A stretch of 64,000 nt of DNA from Opitutus sp. ER46. GTDB lineage: Bacteria > Verrucomicrobiota > Verrucomicrobiia > Opitutales > Opitutaceae. The stretch is taken from the NCBI RefSeq assembly GCF_003054705.1, contig NZ_QAYX01000023.1, positions 496,001 to 560,000 of the forward strand, in the 5' to 3' direction. The notes under the pieces are model-generated. The model did no database searches. It was not told the DNA's origin and saw only the letters and a list, made by a program, of their open reading frames with translations. Below are positions 54,350-63,756 of this stretch, piece by piece; positions within the stretch are counted from its first letter, which is position 1, and each line of letters starts with the position of its first letter. The position numbers were made by a program, and so were the translations under genes.

Positions 54350-55693
54350 TCAGTCGCCCAGGGGACGTTCGTTCGTGAAGGCGCCGCTGGCGGGAACGGC
54401 AAACGTGGTCGGATCGTCGGGATGGGCGGGGTCGAAGGGCGTCCAGCCTTCGTTGAGGTGGGCGGCAAGCGGCAGGTGTTGGTCGCGGATGGCCTGCACG
54501 ATGCACTTGGCGAGTTCGTAGGCGCCGTAGTTGTTGTGATGCGTGTTATCGATCACGCCGTTCGGCGCGGCGAAGGCGGCGGCGGAGCGCTCGGGGCCCA
54601 GCGCCTCGTAGAACCTGCGGCTGGCGGCATTGAGATCGATGAACGCGACGCCAAGTTCGCGGGCGGCCTCGCGTGCCGCGTCGGCGTACGCGATCAGCGA
54701 AGGCATCACGCGGCCGTCGGCCTCGAAGCCCCGGCGCTCCATGGGGGAGAGCAGCACCGGGGTGCCGCCGTGGGCGCGGATCGCCTCCACATGCTGCCGG
54801 ATCTCGGCCTTGTACGTCGTGGCCGGGCCGCCCGTGCCCGCGGCGATCTGCTTCTGGTCGTTGTGGCCGAACTGCAGGAGCACCCAGTCCCCGGGACGGA
54901 GCGAACTCACCACCTTGTCCAGCCGACGCCGGCGCAGGGAGTCGCGATACGTTTCGCCCGACTCGCCGTGGTTGGCGATCGCGACGGTCGATTTGAAGAA
55001 CGCGGGCAGCATCTGGCCCCAACTGGCGTACGGCTCCTTGGACTGATCGCACACGGTTGAGTCACCCAGGAGGAACACCGTGGGGACGTTCACGGGTTCG
55101 ATGACCACCGCGCACACCGCGGGGCGGCGGTTGCTGAACTCGAGGGTGATGGCGTCGTCCCACGCCCACGCCTCCTGCACGGTCTCCCGTGGGGCTTTGA
55201 GTTTGACCGCGCCCGCGGGGACGCCGGGGCCGGCGGCGATCTGCGGCGTGCGAACATTGACGATGAACGATACCGTTTTGAGTTCGCCGGGATTGGTGTG
55301 GACCGCCTCGATGACCAGGCGGCGCAGCTCGGCCTTGATGGTCGCGTGCGTGGCGGCTTCCGCATCGCCCAGCGTAACGCTGACCCGGTAGTTGCCATCC
55401 CCCGCCACCCGGGCGGTGAAATGGAAAGGCCGGTCGCTGGTCAGGAAGTCGCTGCGTTCCGGGTGCCCGGTGGCCCGGTCAATTCCGACCACGGTCGCGC
55501 CCGGCTCCAGCCCAAAGCCGCGGTCCGTGGTGTAGGTGGTGTCGACCCGGACCGCCACCCAGTCGCTCGCGACTCGGCCGGTGCCGAAATCGAAGCGTTG
55601 GCAGACCTGCCGCTCGGTGGTGGCGGCCGCGGACGCGGAGAGCGCGAGGCTGGCGAGGAGAGGAAGGAGGCCGACAGGGGGCAGACGTACCAC
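54350..55693 (-). CDS. Secreted SGNH hydrolase, rhamnogalacturonan acetylesterase-like
   Basis: 447 aa from a GTG at 55693, giving a signal peptide (LPPVGLLPLLASLALSASAAA); the ATG at 55843 adds an implausible leader. Residues ~25-170 form a galactose-binding-like domain (FDFGTGRVASDW...YRVSVTLGD). The esterase domain has block I VFLLGDSTVCDQ with the Ser, block II NHGESGETYRD, block III LLQFGHNDQKQ, and block V DNTHHNNYGAYELA with Asp and His. This pattern fits CE12 rhamnogalacturonan acetylesterases, which remove acetyl groups from pectin. Upstream of the GH43-like gene, same strand. Confidence 0.88.
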   Translation of the reverse strand: MVRLPPVGLLPLLASLALSASAAATTERQVCQRFDFGTGRVASDWVAVRVDTTYTTDRGFGLEPGATVVGIDRATGHPERSDFLTSDRPFHFTARVAGDGNYRVSVTLGDAEAATHATIKAELRRLVIEAVHTNPGELKTVSFIVNVRTPQIAAGPGVPAGAVKLKAPRETVQEAWAWDDAITLEFSNRRPAVCAVVIEPVNVPTVFLLGDSTVCDQSKEPYASWGQMLPAFFKSTVAIANHGESGETYRDSLRRRRLDKVVSSLRPGDWVLLQFGHNDQKQIAAGTGGPATTYKAEIRQHVEAIRAHGGTPVLLSPMERRGFEADGRVMPSLIAYADAAREAARELGVAFIDLNAASRRFYEALGPERSAAAFAAPNGVIDNTHHNNYGAYELAKCIVQAIRDQHLPLAAHLNEGWTPFDPAHPDDPTTFAVPASGAFTNERPLGD

Positions 55694-55953
55694 GGTGCAA
55701 AGAGGCAAGCGGCGATTCCGGGATGAGGCACGGCGCGGCGATGGCGGACGGTCCGACGAATCGGCGGCTTTTCGGCCATGCCGTTGCGCTGCAGGTTGCT
55801 GGCACTCACGGAGGTTGTGGCACGAGCACAGTGCCCGCAACAAACGCGGCGCTTATGCCAAGCATTGCGACGCCAAAACCCTTGCATCCAACGGGTGGCC
55901 CAAGTTCATTCGACAGTCCGCGCGTTCGTGCGGGCACATCGCAAACAGACTAA

Positions 55954-57030
<1,077 letters not shown>

Positions 57031-57056
57031 CTCGTAACAGTCATCCGAACCTCTAT

Positions 57057-57134
57057 TGAACCACAGAGGCACGGAGAGCACGGAGGCAGGCAGGCTGCTC
57101 TGTGAACTCTGTGTCTCTGTGGTTCAGCTTTTTT
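57057..57134 (+). repeat. Long inverted-repeat element between gap and pgk
   Basis: TGAACCACAGAG (57057-57068) pairs exactly with CTCTGTGGTTCA (57115-57126); the stem continues inward with G-U pairs and bulges. Six T follow (57129-57134), only four bases before the pgk ATG. The sequence resembles the CCACAGAGGCACGGAG...CTCTGTGGTTC interspersed repeat I recall from many unrelated bacterial genomes. Confidence 0.8.
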
Positions 57135-57138
57135 AGCC

Positions 57139-58419
57139 ATGGCCAAGTTCAAAACCATTCGTGACCTGACTCTCGCCGGGAAGCGCGTCCTCATGCGCGT
57201 CGACTTCAATGTCCCGCAGGACAAGGCGACCGGTGCGATCACCAACAACCAGCGCATTGTCGCGGCGCTGCCGACGATCAAGTACGCCCTCGAGCAGGGC
57301 GCCTCGGTCGTGCTGATGTCCCATCTCGGCCGACCGGACGGCAAGAAAATCGCCAAGTTCTCGCTCAAGCCCGTGGCCGACGAACTCGGCAAGCTGCTGG
57401 GCAAGCCCGTCACCTTCCTCGACGACTGCGTCGGGCCGGCCGTGGAGGCCGCCTGCGCGCCGGGCAAGCTCAAGGCCGGCGACGTGGTCCTCCTCGAGAA
57501 CCTCCGCTTCCACATCGAGGAAGAGGGCAAGGTTAAGATCAAGAATGCCGACGGCACCGAGACCAAGCTCAAGGCCGATCCCGCCAAGGAGGCCGCGTTC
57601 CGCGCCTCGCTGTCCAAGCTCGGCGACGTGTACGTCAACGACGCGTTTGGCACGGCCCACCGCGCGCATTCGTCCATGGTCGGCGTCGCGCTGAAGGACA
57701 AGGCGGCGGGCTTCCTGATGGAGGCCGAGCTGAAGGCGTTCGCCGCGGTGCTCGACAACCCGAAGCGCCCGCTGCTCGCCATCCTCGGTGGCGCCAAGAT
57801 CGCGGACAAGATTCCGCTGATCAACAACCTCATCGACAAGGCCGACGAGATCATCATCGGCGGCGGCATGGCCTTCACCTTCAAGAAGGTCCTCCAGAAC
57901 ATGGAGATCGGCTCGAGCCTCTTCGACGCCGAGGGCGCGAAGATCGTCGGCGAACTCGCCGCCAAGGCGAAGGCCAAGGGCGTGAAGCTCGTGCTCCCCG
58001 TCGACTATGTGGTCGCGGATCGTTTCCCCAAGGACGCCGCCACCGCCGAAGTCACGGCCACCAAGGCCGCCGACGATGCCTCCGGCATCCCCGCCGGCTG
58101 GATGGGCCTCGATGTCGGTCCCAAGTCGATCGCGCTCTTCACGGAGTCGATCGCCAAGGCCAAGACCATCGTCTGGAACGGCCCTGCGGGCGTCTTCGAA
58201 TACGACAAGTGGGCGGCCGGCACCAAGGCGCAGGCCGACGCGATCGCCCAGGCGACCGCCTCGGGCGCCACGACGGTCGTCGGCGGTGGTGACACCGCAA
58301 CCGCGGCCAAGAAGTTCAAGGTCGCCAACAAGGTGACGCACTGTTCGACGGGCGGCGGCGCCAGCCTCGAGTTCCTCGAAGGCAAGGCTCTGCCGGGCGT
58401 CGTTTTCCTCGAGTCCTGA
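57139..58419 (+). CDS. pgk: Phosphoglycerate kinase
   Basis: 426 aa. [93 protein letters not shown], and [14 protein letters not shown] are all present. It is about 30 residues longer than the common bacterial enzyme; part of the excess lies near residues 130-150 ([20 protein letters not shown]). Converts 1,3-bisphosphoglycerate and ADP to 3-phosphoglycerate and ATP. Sits immediately behind the hairpin element. Confidence 0.96.
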   Translation: MAKFKTIRDLTLAGKRVLMRVDFNVPQDKATGAITNNQRIVAALPTIKYALEQGASVVLMSHLGRPDGKKIAKFSLKPVADELGKLLGKPVTFLDDCVGPAVEAACAPGKLKAGDVVLLENLRFHIEEEGKVKIKNADGTETKLKADPAKEAAFRASLSKLGDVYVNDAFGTAHRAHSSMVGVALKDKAAGFLMEAELKAFAAVLDNPKRPLLAILGGAKIADKIPLINNLIDKADEIIIGGGMAFTFKKVLQNMEIGSSLFDAEGAKIVGELAAKAKAKGVKLVLPVDYVVADRFPKDAATAEVTATKAADDASGIPAGWMGLDVGPKSIALFTESIAKAKTIVWNGPAGVFEYDKWAAGTKAQADAIAQATASGATTVVGGGDTATAAKKFKVANKVTHCSTGGGASLEFLEGKALPGVVFLES

Positions 58420-58424
58420 CGACT

Positions 58425-58485
58425 CGCGGAGCCTCGAGCTGGGGATCCGGCGCCTGCCGTTGGATCCTGCTCGGGGCTCCTCGCG
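58425..58485 (+). promoter_or_regulatory. Long hairpin between pgk and tpiA
   Basis: CGCGGAGCCTCGAGC (58425-58439) pairs with GCTCGGGGCTCCTCGCG (58469-58485) with small bulges and one G-U, and an inner GGATCC pair (58443-58448 with 58462-58467) extends the stem. It is followed by a C/T-rich stretch without a strong T-run. Could act as mRNA stabiliser, processing site or weak attenuator. Confidence 0.7.
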
Positions 58486-58536
58486 TCTGCGACGGCCTCC
58501 TTTTCTCCAACTCAGCTCCCAACCAAGTTTCGCATC

Positions 58537-59307
58537 ATGTCCTCCCGCAAAAAACTCATCGCCGGCAACTGGAAGATGAACAAGACGCCCGCCGACGGCG
58601 TCGCCCTGGTTCGCGACATCGTCGCCGCCATCGGCAAGCAGTCCGACGTCGAAGTCGTGGTCTGCCCGCCGTTCACCGCGCTCGAAAGCGTGGGCAAGGC
58701 CCTCGAAGGCTCCAACGTGAAGCTCGGGGCGCAGAACATGCACCACGAGGCGAGCGGCGCCTACACGGGCGAGATCTCCGCGGCGATGCTGCGGGCCCTG
58801 TTCGCCACGCACGTGATCCTCGGCCACAGCGAGCGCCGCAGCTACTTCGGCGAGAACGACGAGTTCATCAACAAGAAGGTCATCACCTCCCTGAAGAACC
58901 AGCTGAAGCCGATTCTCTGCGTGGGCGAGACCCTCGCCGAGCGTGAGTCCGGCTCGACCCTCAAGGTCGTGCAGCGCCAGGTCGAGGGCGGCCTCGAGGG
59001 CGTAAGCAAGGAGCAGGCGCCCACGGTCGTCGTCGCGTACGAGCCCGTCTGGGCGATCGGCACCGGCAAGGTCGCCACGACCGAGCAGGCCCAGGAGGTG
59101 CACGCGTTTATCCGCGGCCTGCTGGTGAAGCTCTTCGGTGACGCCGTGGCCCAGAAGGTCCGCATCCTCTACGGTGGTTCGATGAAGCCGGCCAATGCGC
59201 CCGAGCTGCTCGCGCAGCAGGACATCGACGGCGGGCTCATCGGTGGCGCCGCGCTCGAGGCCCGCAGCTTCGTTGACCTCGTCAACGCGGCCACCGCGGC
59301 CAAGTAA
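58537..59307 (+). CDS. tpiA: Triosephosphate isomerase
   Basis: 256 aa. N11/K13 (AGNWKMNKT), catalytic H97 (LGHSERRSYFGE) and E169 (VAYEPVWAIGTGK), and YGGSMKPANAPELL with the C-terminal phosphate loop GGAALEA. Interconverts dihydroxyacetone phosphate and glyceraldehyde-3-phosphate. Last gene of the glycolytic gap-pgk-tpiA cluster. Confidence 0.97.
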   Translation: MSSRKKLIAGNWKMNKTPADGVALVRDIVAAIGKQSDVEVVVCPPFTALESVGKALEGSNVKLGAQNMHHEASGAYTGEISAAMLRALFATHVILGHSERRSYFGENDEFINKKVITSLKNQLKPILCVGETLAERESGSTLKVVQRQVEGGLEGVSKEQAPTVVVAYEPVWAIGTGKVATTEQAQEVHAFIRGLLVKLFGDAVAQKVRILYGGSMKPANAPELLAQQDIDGGLIGGAALEARSFVDLVNAATAAK

Positions 59308-59342
59308 GCGGCCCTGCTTCCACCGAGTTTTCGTTTTTGCCG

Positions 59343-59373
59343 ACGCGCGATCCTTTGGGGTCGCGCGTTTTTT
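59343..59373 (+). terminator. Rho-independent terminator of gap-pgk-tpiA
   Basis: An 8-bp stem ACGCGCGA/TCGCGCGT (59343-59350 with 59361-59368) followed by five or more T. It lies 36 bp after the tpiA stop and before the convergent cls gene. Confidence 0.92.
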
Positions 59374-59411
59374 ATTGGCCGCGACCGGAGTCTCGGTGCG
59401 TGGCCCGGCGG

Positions 59412-60860
59412 CTACAGGAGCGGGGCGAGCAGGCGGCTGAGGTCTTCGACCACGTTGCTGACAATCCGCAGGCGGCGGCGCTCGGAGGGGGGCGGCTGGC
59501 AGGTGGCCGCGAGCGTCATCGCCCAGCCCTTCATCGCCTGCACGTCGGCGCGCGAGTGCACGAGGATGCCGATCTCGAAATTCACAAAGAGGCTGCGTAG
59601 GTCGAAATTCGGCGAACCGAACATCGCAACCGTGTCGTCCACGATCATCGCCTTGCTGTGCAGCATGCCAGGGGAGAAGAGCAGCACGCGGCCGCCGGCC
59701 CGCTGGAGTTCGCGAATGTAGTGGCGGCGGGCAAAATCGGCGATCGGGTGGTTGGAGCGGCGCGGTGTGACGAGGGTCACCTGCTTGCCCGAGCGCGCCT
59801 TTACGATGAGCGAGCGCAGGAGCACGTCGTCGGGAATGAAATAGGGCGTGACGATCCAGATGCTGTGGTTCGCCTCCTGGATCATCGCGATGAGACCTTC
59901 GTATAGCGGATCTCCCGGCACGTCGGGACCGCTGGCCACGACCTGCAGCTGCGTCGCACCGTGCTCCGTCACCGCGCATTCCGGTGGGATCTCCGCGTGG
60001 AGCGCCGCGGCCGATTCGCGGGTGGCGAAGGACCAGTCGGCGATGAAGACCTCGTTGATCAAAGCAGCCGCGGGACCCTCGATGACGGCGCCGAAATCTT
60101 GCCAGCGTTTCGTGTACGGGTCGGGCCCCATGTACTCGCGGGCGAGATTGTGCCCGCCAGTGATGGCGGTGCAGTGGTCGAACACCGCGATTTTCCGATG
60201 ATTGCGAAGGTTCGCCGACCCACGCGAGGTGAAGGGCAGCACCGGCATGAAGCTGCCGACCCGCCCGCCGGCGCGCCGCAGCGGGTTCACAAAGCCGCGG
60301 CGCGAGAACATCGAGCCCACGGAATCGAGCAGCAGCCGCACGCGCACCCCCTCGGCGGCCCGCGCGGCCAGCAGTGACACCAGCCGGCGCCCCGTGTCGT
60401 CGCGGCCGAGAATGAACGCGGTGATGTGGATGGTGTGGCGGGCCGTGCGGATGTGGTGCTCGAGCGCGGCGTACGCCTCCTCGCCGTTGGTAAGAAAGCG
60501 GATCGAGTTGCCACCAACGGGCGGAGTCGCGCCGGCCGACACCGTGGTGTGCACGATGGGCGACGCGGCAAACGGCAGCGGGTGCGGGGTGCCTCCGGGC
60601 AGGGTGGGACGAAGTTGGGATTTCCGCTCGGCCAGGCGCCGGAGCTTTCGCCCGCCAATCAGCAGGTACAGCGGGACTCCCACCCAGGGGACCAGGACAA
60701 TGATGAGCAACCACGCAAAGGTGTTGGCCGGAGCACGCTTCTCGCTCATCAGCCGCGCGACGAGGAACACGGCCAGGATGAATCCGCCAATGGTCAGCAG
60801 TTCTGCCAGCAGGCCGCTGGGCAGGATCTCGTGGGCGAAGTGGCGCAAAGCTTCGAGCAT
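59412..60860 (-). CDS. cls: Cardiolipin synthase
   Basis: 482 aa. Two N-terminal membrane helices (about residues 18-38 and 47-67) and two phospholipase D HKD motifs: NHRKIAVFD in the first half and LHSKAMIVDD in the second, with conserved GGHNLAREY and FGSPNFDLRS. Condenses two phosphatidylglycerols (or PG with PE) to cardiolipin. Convergent with tpiA. Confidence 0.92.
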   Translation of the reverse strand: MLEALRHFAHEILPSGLLAELLTIGGFILAVFLVARLMSEKRAPANTFAWLLIIVLVPWVGVPLYLLIGGRKLRRLAERKSQLRPTLPGGTPHPLPFAASPIVHTTVSAGATPPVGGNSIRFLTNGEEAYAALEHHIRTARHTIHITAFILGRDDTGRRLVSLLAARAAEGVRVRLLLDSVGSMFSRRGFVNPLRRAGGRVGSFMPVLPFTSRGSANLRNHRKIAVFDHCTAITGGHNLAREYMGPDPYTKRWQDFGAVIEGPAAALINEVFIADWSFATRESAAALHAEIPPECAVTEHGATQLQVVASGPDVPGDPLYEGLIAMIQEANHSIWIVTPYFIPDDVLLRSLIVKARSGKQVTLVTPRRSNHPIADFARRHYIRELQRAGGRVLLFSPGMLHSKAMIVDDTVAMFGSPNFDLRSLFVNFEIGILVHSRADVQAMKGWAMTLAATCQPPPSERRRLRIVSNVVEDLSRLLAPLL

Positions 60861-61201
60861 GGACGCTTACGCGAACAAATCCCTCCTGCGCCGGAACGCC
60901 AGCCACCTCCATGCGGCCGGCTTGGGGCCGACGTGCCGACGCGAGAGGCGCCACTCCCGCACATCGGGCAGCGCGCGCGTTCCAAACGTCGCGAGCGCTG
61001 CCCGAGGCTGGGGGTGTTTGCGGTTTGCTTATCTCTATCTGCCGCCGTTCGCCGCCGAGCTTTCATCAGCTTGGCGCCGCCTTCTCCCGGGGTCGGTCGG
61101 GATGGGGCGGAGAATGGCGGGGTGTGGGCCGGGGCAGCGGAACTGCGCCCGGAAAGGGACGGTATCGACTTGGATCAGCGGTGGCGTTGCGGGGCGGACA
61201 T
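60861..61201. other. 341-bp intergenic region without recognised gene
   Basis: Between the cls start and the GH31 stop. Long overlapping open frames cross it on the plus strand, but they are GC-driven shadows with no family resemblance. No terminator with a T-run after the GH31 stop on the minus strand, and no clear promoter hexamers for cls could be picked out. Confidence 0.5.
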
Positions 61202-63535
61202 TCAGGCGCCGAGCGTGATGCTCACCTGACGGGTTTGAGGATCGGGCACGACGACAACGCCGGCGGGATCGGCGAACGGTTTGCCTCCGGCGACGGACTT
61301 CAGCGCCGCGACGCCGGGCAGCTGCAGGCGCCACGCTCCCGCGGGGCTGCCACTGAGCGTCGCGTTGAGCACCGCGCCGTGGCGCTCGAGCTTGAGGTGG
61401 ATGCCAGGCAGGCCAGCGAGCGTCGGCACCTCGCACTCCGCAACGGCGCCATCGGCAATCTGGTACGCCCGGAAGGTGACGCCTTCGGTCAGCGGGTAGT
61501 CAGGCCGGTTGTCCTGCGCGCCGAACGGAATGACGGCGCCGGGCCGTGCGAACACCGGCAGGCTCAGGAAGTCGTGCTGGGTGCGGCACCACCGCCCACC
61601 GGCGACCACCTCGCCCGTGAGGAGATGGGTCCAATTGCCTTCCGGCAGGTAGTAGTCGACGAGCCCATCCTCCGACAGCACGGGCGCCACCAGGATCGAA
61701 TCGCCGAGGAAGTACTGGCGCTCGAGATTCGCGCAGGCCGGGTCGTGCGGGTACTCGAGCATCATCGGCCGCATCACGGGCACGCCGTGCTGGTGCGCGG
61801 TGACTGCCGCCCCGTAGAGATACGGCATGAGGCGGCACTTCAGCTTCGTGAAGAAGCGGAGGACGTCGCACGCCTCGTCGTTGTAGACCCACGGCACGCG
61901 ATAGGAGGAGCTGCCGTGGAGCCGGCTGTGCGAAGAGAGCAGGCCGAAAGCGACCCAGCGCTTGTAGACGGCTGGGTCTGGCAGACCTTCGAAGCCGCCA
62001 ATGTCGTGGCTCCAGAAACCAAAGCCGCACAGCCCAAGCGACAATCCCCCCCGGAGGCTCTCAGCCATCGACTCGAACGTGGAATGGCAGTCGCCACCCC
62101 AGTGCACCGGGAAACGCTGGCCGGAAGCATGCGAGGAGCGCGCGAAGACGACGGCATTGCCGGCGCCGCGAACCTCCTCGATCAACCGGAAGACCGCCTC
62201 GTTGTAGATGACGCTGTAGTGATTGTGCATCCGCACCGGGTCGGAGCCGTCGTGGTAAACGACGTCGGTCGGGATGCGCTCGCCGAAGTCCGTCTTGAAG
62301 CAGTCGACGCCCATCTCGAGCAGGCGCCGGAGATGTGCCGTGTACCAGTCGCGCGCGCCGGGGTTGGTGAAGTCGACGATGGCCATGCCCGGTTGCCAGA
62401 GGTCGCTCTGCCAGACCTCGCCATTCGCTTTGCGCAGGAGGTAACCCTGGCGGCGGCCCTCTTCGAAGAGGGGCGAGAGCTGGGCGATGTAGGGATTGAT
62501 CCACACGCTCACCTTCAGGCCACGTTCGTGCAGGCGGCGGAGGAGGCCGGCCGGGTCGGCAAACGTGCGGGGATCCCATTCGAAGTCGCACCACCGGAAT
62601 TCCCGCATCCAGAAGCAGTCGAAGTGAAAGACATGCAGCGGCAGATCGCGCTGCTTCATGCCATCGATGAACTGCGTCACCGTCGCTTCGTCGTAACTCG
62701 TCGTGAAGGACGTGGTCAGCCAGAGCCCAAACGACCAGGCGGGCGGCAGCGCCGGCCGGCCGGTGAGCTGGGTCAGCTTCTGCAGGATCTCCTTCGGGGT
62801 CGGACCGTAGATGAGGAAGTACTCGAGCGATTCGCCGGGGACGCTGAACTGCACCTGCGAGACGCGTTCGGAGGCGACCTCGAACGAGACGGGGCCGGTG
62901 TTGCTGACGAGAACACCGTAGCCGCGATTCGTGAGGTAGAACGGGACACTCTTGTAGGCCTGTTCGCTGCAGGTGCCGCCGTCCTTGTTCCAATTGTCGA
63001 CCACCTGGCCGTTCTTCACGAAGGCCGTGAATCGTTCGCCAAAACCGTAGACACATTCGCCGACGCCAAGGGCGAGACGCTCATGCACGAACGTCGTCCG
63101 GTCGCGGCCCTCGACAAAGCCGATCCCGCGCGCGGCGCTGCGCGTGAGGACGTGGCCGTCCGCCTTGAAAGCCAGCTCCCAGTTCTCGCCGCGCGCGATC
63201 TGCGCACTCAAGGCGCCCGTGCGAAGGACCGCCTGGTCGGCCGCGGTCGTATCGATGACCACCGCGGGCGAGGGACACTCCTGCAACGGGATCGAAGGGC
63301 CCTGGTCAGGGCGACCGCGAAGGTGCTCGATGCGCACCCGGACCACGTCGGCGAGCGGTGAGTCGAGCCGGATCGTGAGGAGCGGCCCCTGCAGCGTATC
63401 GCCGCGGTGACGGATGCGTCGCGTCGGCGCCACCACGACCAGGGCGTCCGCCACCTGGGAGACCTCATAGGCCTCCGCGGGATGGTGGGCCTGCAGCCCG
63501 GGTTGGAGCAGCCAGTTGCCGTCGGTGAATTTCAT
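61202..63535 (-). CDS. yicI: Alpha-xylosidase, GH31 (YicI type)
   Basis: 777 aa, no signal peptide, so cytoplasmic. N-terminal beta-sandwich, (beta/alpha)8 barrel and C-terminal beta domains as in YicI. Catalytic nucleophile D416 in KTDFGERIPTDV and acid/base D482 in HWGGDCHSTF fall at exactly the residue numbers I recall for E. coli YicI. FHFDCFWMREFRWCDFEWD and GFGERF are also YicI-like. Releases alpha-xylose from xyloglucan-derived oligosaccharides or isoprimeverose. Monocistronic; fits the plant-polysaccharide theme of the 51-56 kb genes. Confidence 0.93.
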   Translation of the reverse strand: MKFTDGNWLLQPGLQAHHPAEAYEVSQVADALVVVAPTRRIRHRGDTLQGPLLTIRLDSPLADVVRVRIEHLRGRPDQGPSIPLQECPSPAVVIDTTAADQAVLRTGALSAQIARGENWELAFKADGHVLTRSAARGIGFVEGRDRTTFVHERLALGVGECVYGFGERFTAFVKNGQVVDNWNKDGGTCSEQAYKSVPFYLTNRGYGVLVSNTGPVSFEVASERVSQVQFSVPGESLEYFLIYGPTPKEILQKLTQLTGRPALPPAWSFGLWLTTSFTTSYDEATVTQFIDGMKQRDLPLHVFHFDCFWMREFRWCDFEWDPRTFADPAGLLRRLHERGLKVSVWINPYIAQLSPLFEEGRRQGYLLRKANGEVWQSDLWQPGMAIVDFTNPGARDWYTAHLRRLLEMGVDCFKTDFGERIPTDVVYHDGSDPVRMHNHYSVIYNEAVFRLIEEVRGAGNAVVFARSSHASGQRFPVHWGGDCHSTFESMAESLRGGLSLGLCGFGFWSHDIGGFEGLPDPAVYKRWVAFGLLSSHSRLHGSSSYRVPWVYNDEACDVLRFFTKLKCRLMPYLYGAAVTAHQHGVPVMRPMMLEYPHDPACANLERQYFLGDSILVAPVLSEDGLVDYYLPEGNWTHLLTGEVVAGGRWCRTQHDFLSLPVFARPGAVIPFGAQDNRPDYPLTEGVTFRAYQIADGAVAECEVPTLAGLPGIHLKLERHGAVLNATLSGSPAGAWRLQLPGVAALKSVAGGKPFADPAGVVVVPDPQTRQVSITLGA

Positions 63536-63577
63536 GTCAGCGGGGGCGCGCGAAGCCCGAAAAGGGCGATTTACTGC

Positions 63578-63606
63578 CTACTTTATCGCTAAATCAGAGG
63601 TTGCAA
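63578..63606 (-). promoter_or_regulatory. Candidate promoter/operator of the GH31 gene
   Basis: On the minus strand TTGCAA (63606-63601) precedes TAAAGT (63585-63580) with 15 bp spacing, a weak sigma-70-type match. Overlapping it is TTTATCGCTAAA (63582-63593), a near-palindrome (TTTA...TAAA arms with a non-symmetric centre) of the kind bound by LacI-family sugar regulators. About 50 bp upstream of the start codon. Confidence 0.35.
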
Positions 63607-63756
63607 TCACATTTTTAGGTGCGACGCGCAGGGGCGGGGGGTCCTGCGGGCGCCCGGTCTCACCCGAAGTGTCCGCGTCTCTGCTCCGGTCGCGCAGCGA
63701 AGCCGACGCATGGGGAATGCTGGCCCCGCCCACTCCGCACCGCTTTAGTCGAGGCA

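Noticed and set aside
54210-54506. N-terminal extension of the GH43-like gene
   Set aside because: The added 99 residues are Arg/Pro-rich and would bury a perfect signal peptide that begins at the ATG at 54209.
57133-60954. 1273-codon open frame on the minus strand
   Set aside because: It runs antisense to pgk and tpiA and out of frame through cls; its composition is typical of a GC-driven shadow and it shows no family motifs.
60911-63361. 816-codon open frame on the plus strand
   Set aside because: Antisense to the GH31 gene, which has catalytic residues at the expected positions. The part in the 60861-61201 gap shows no independent coding signal.
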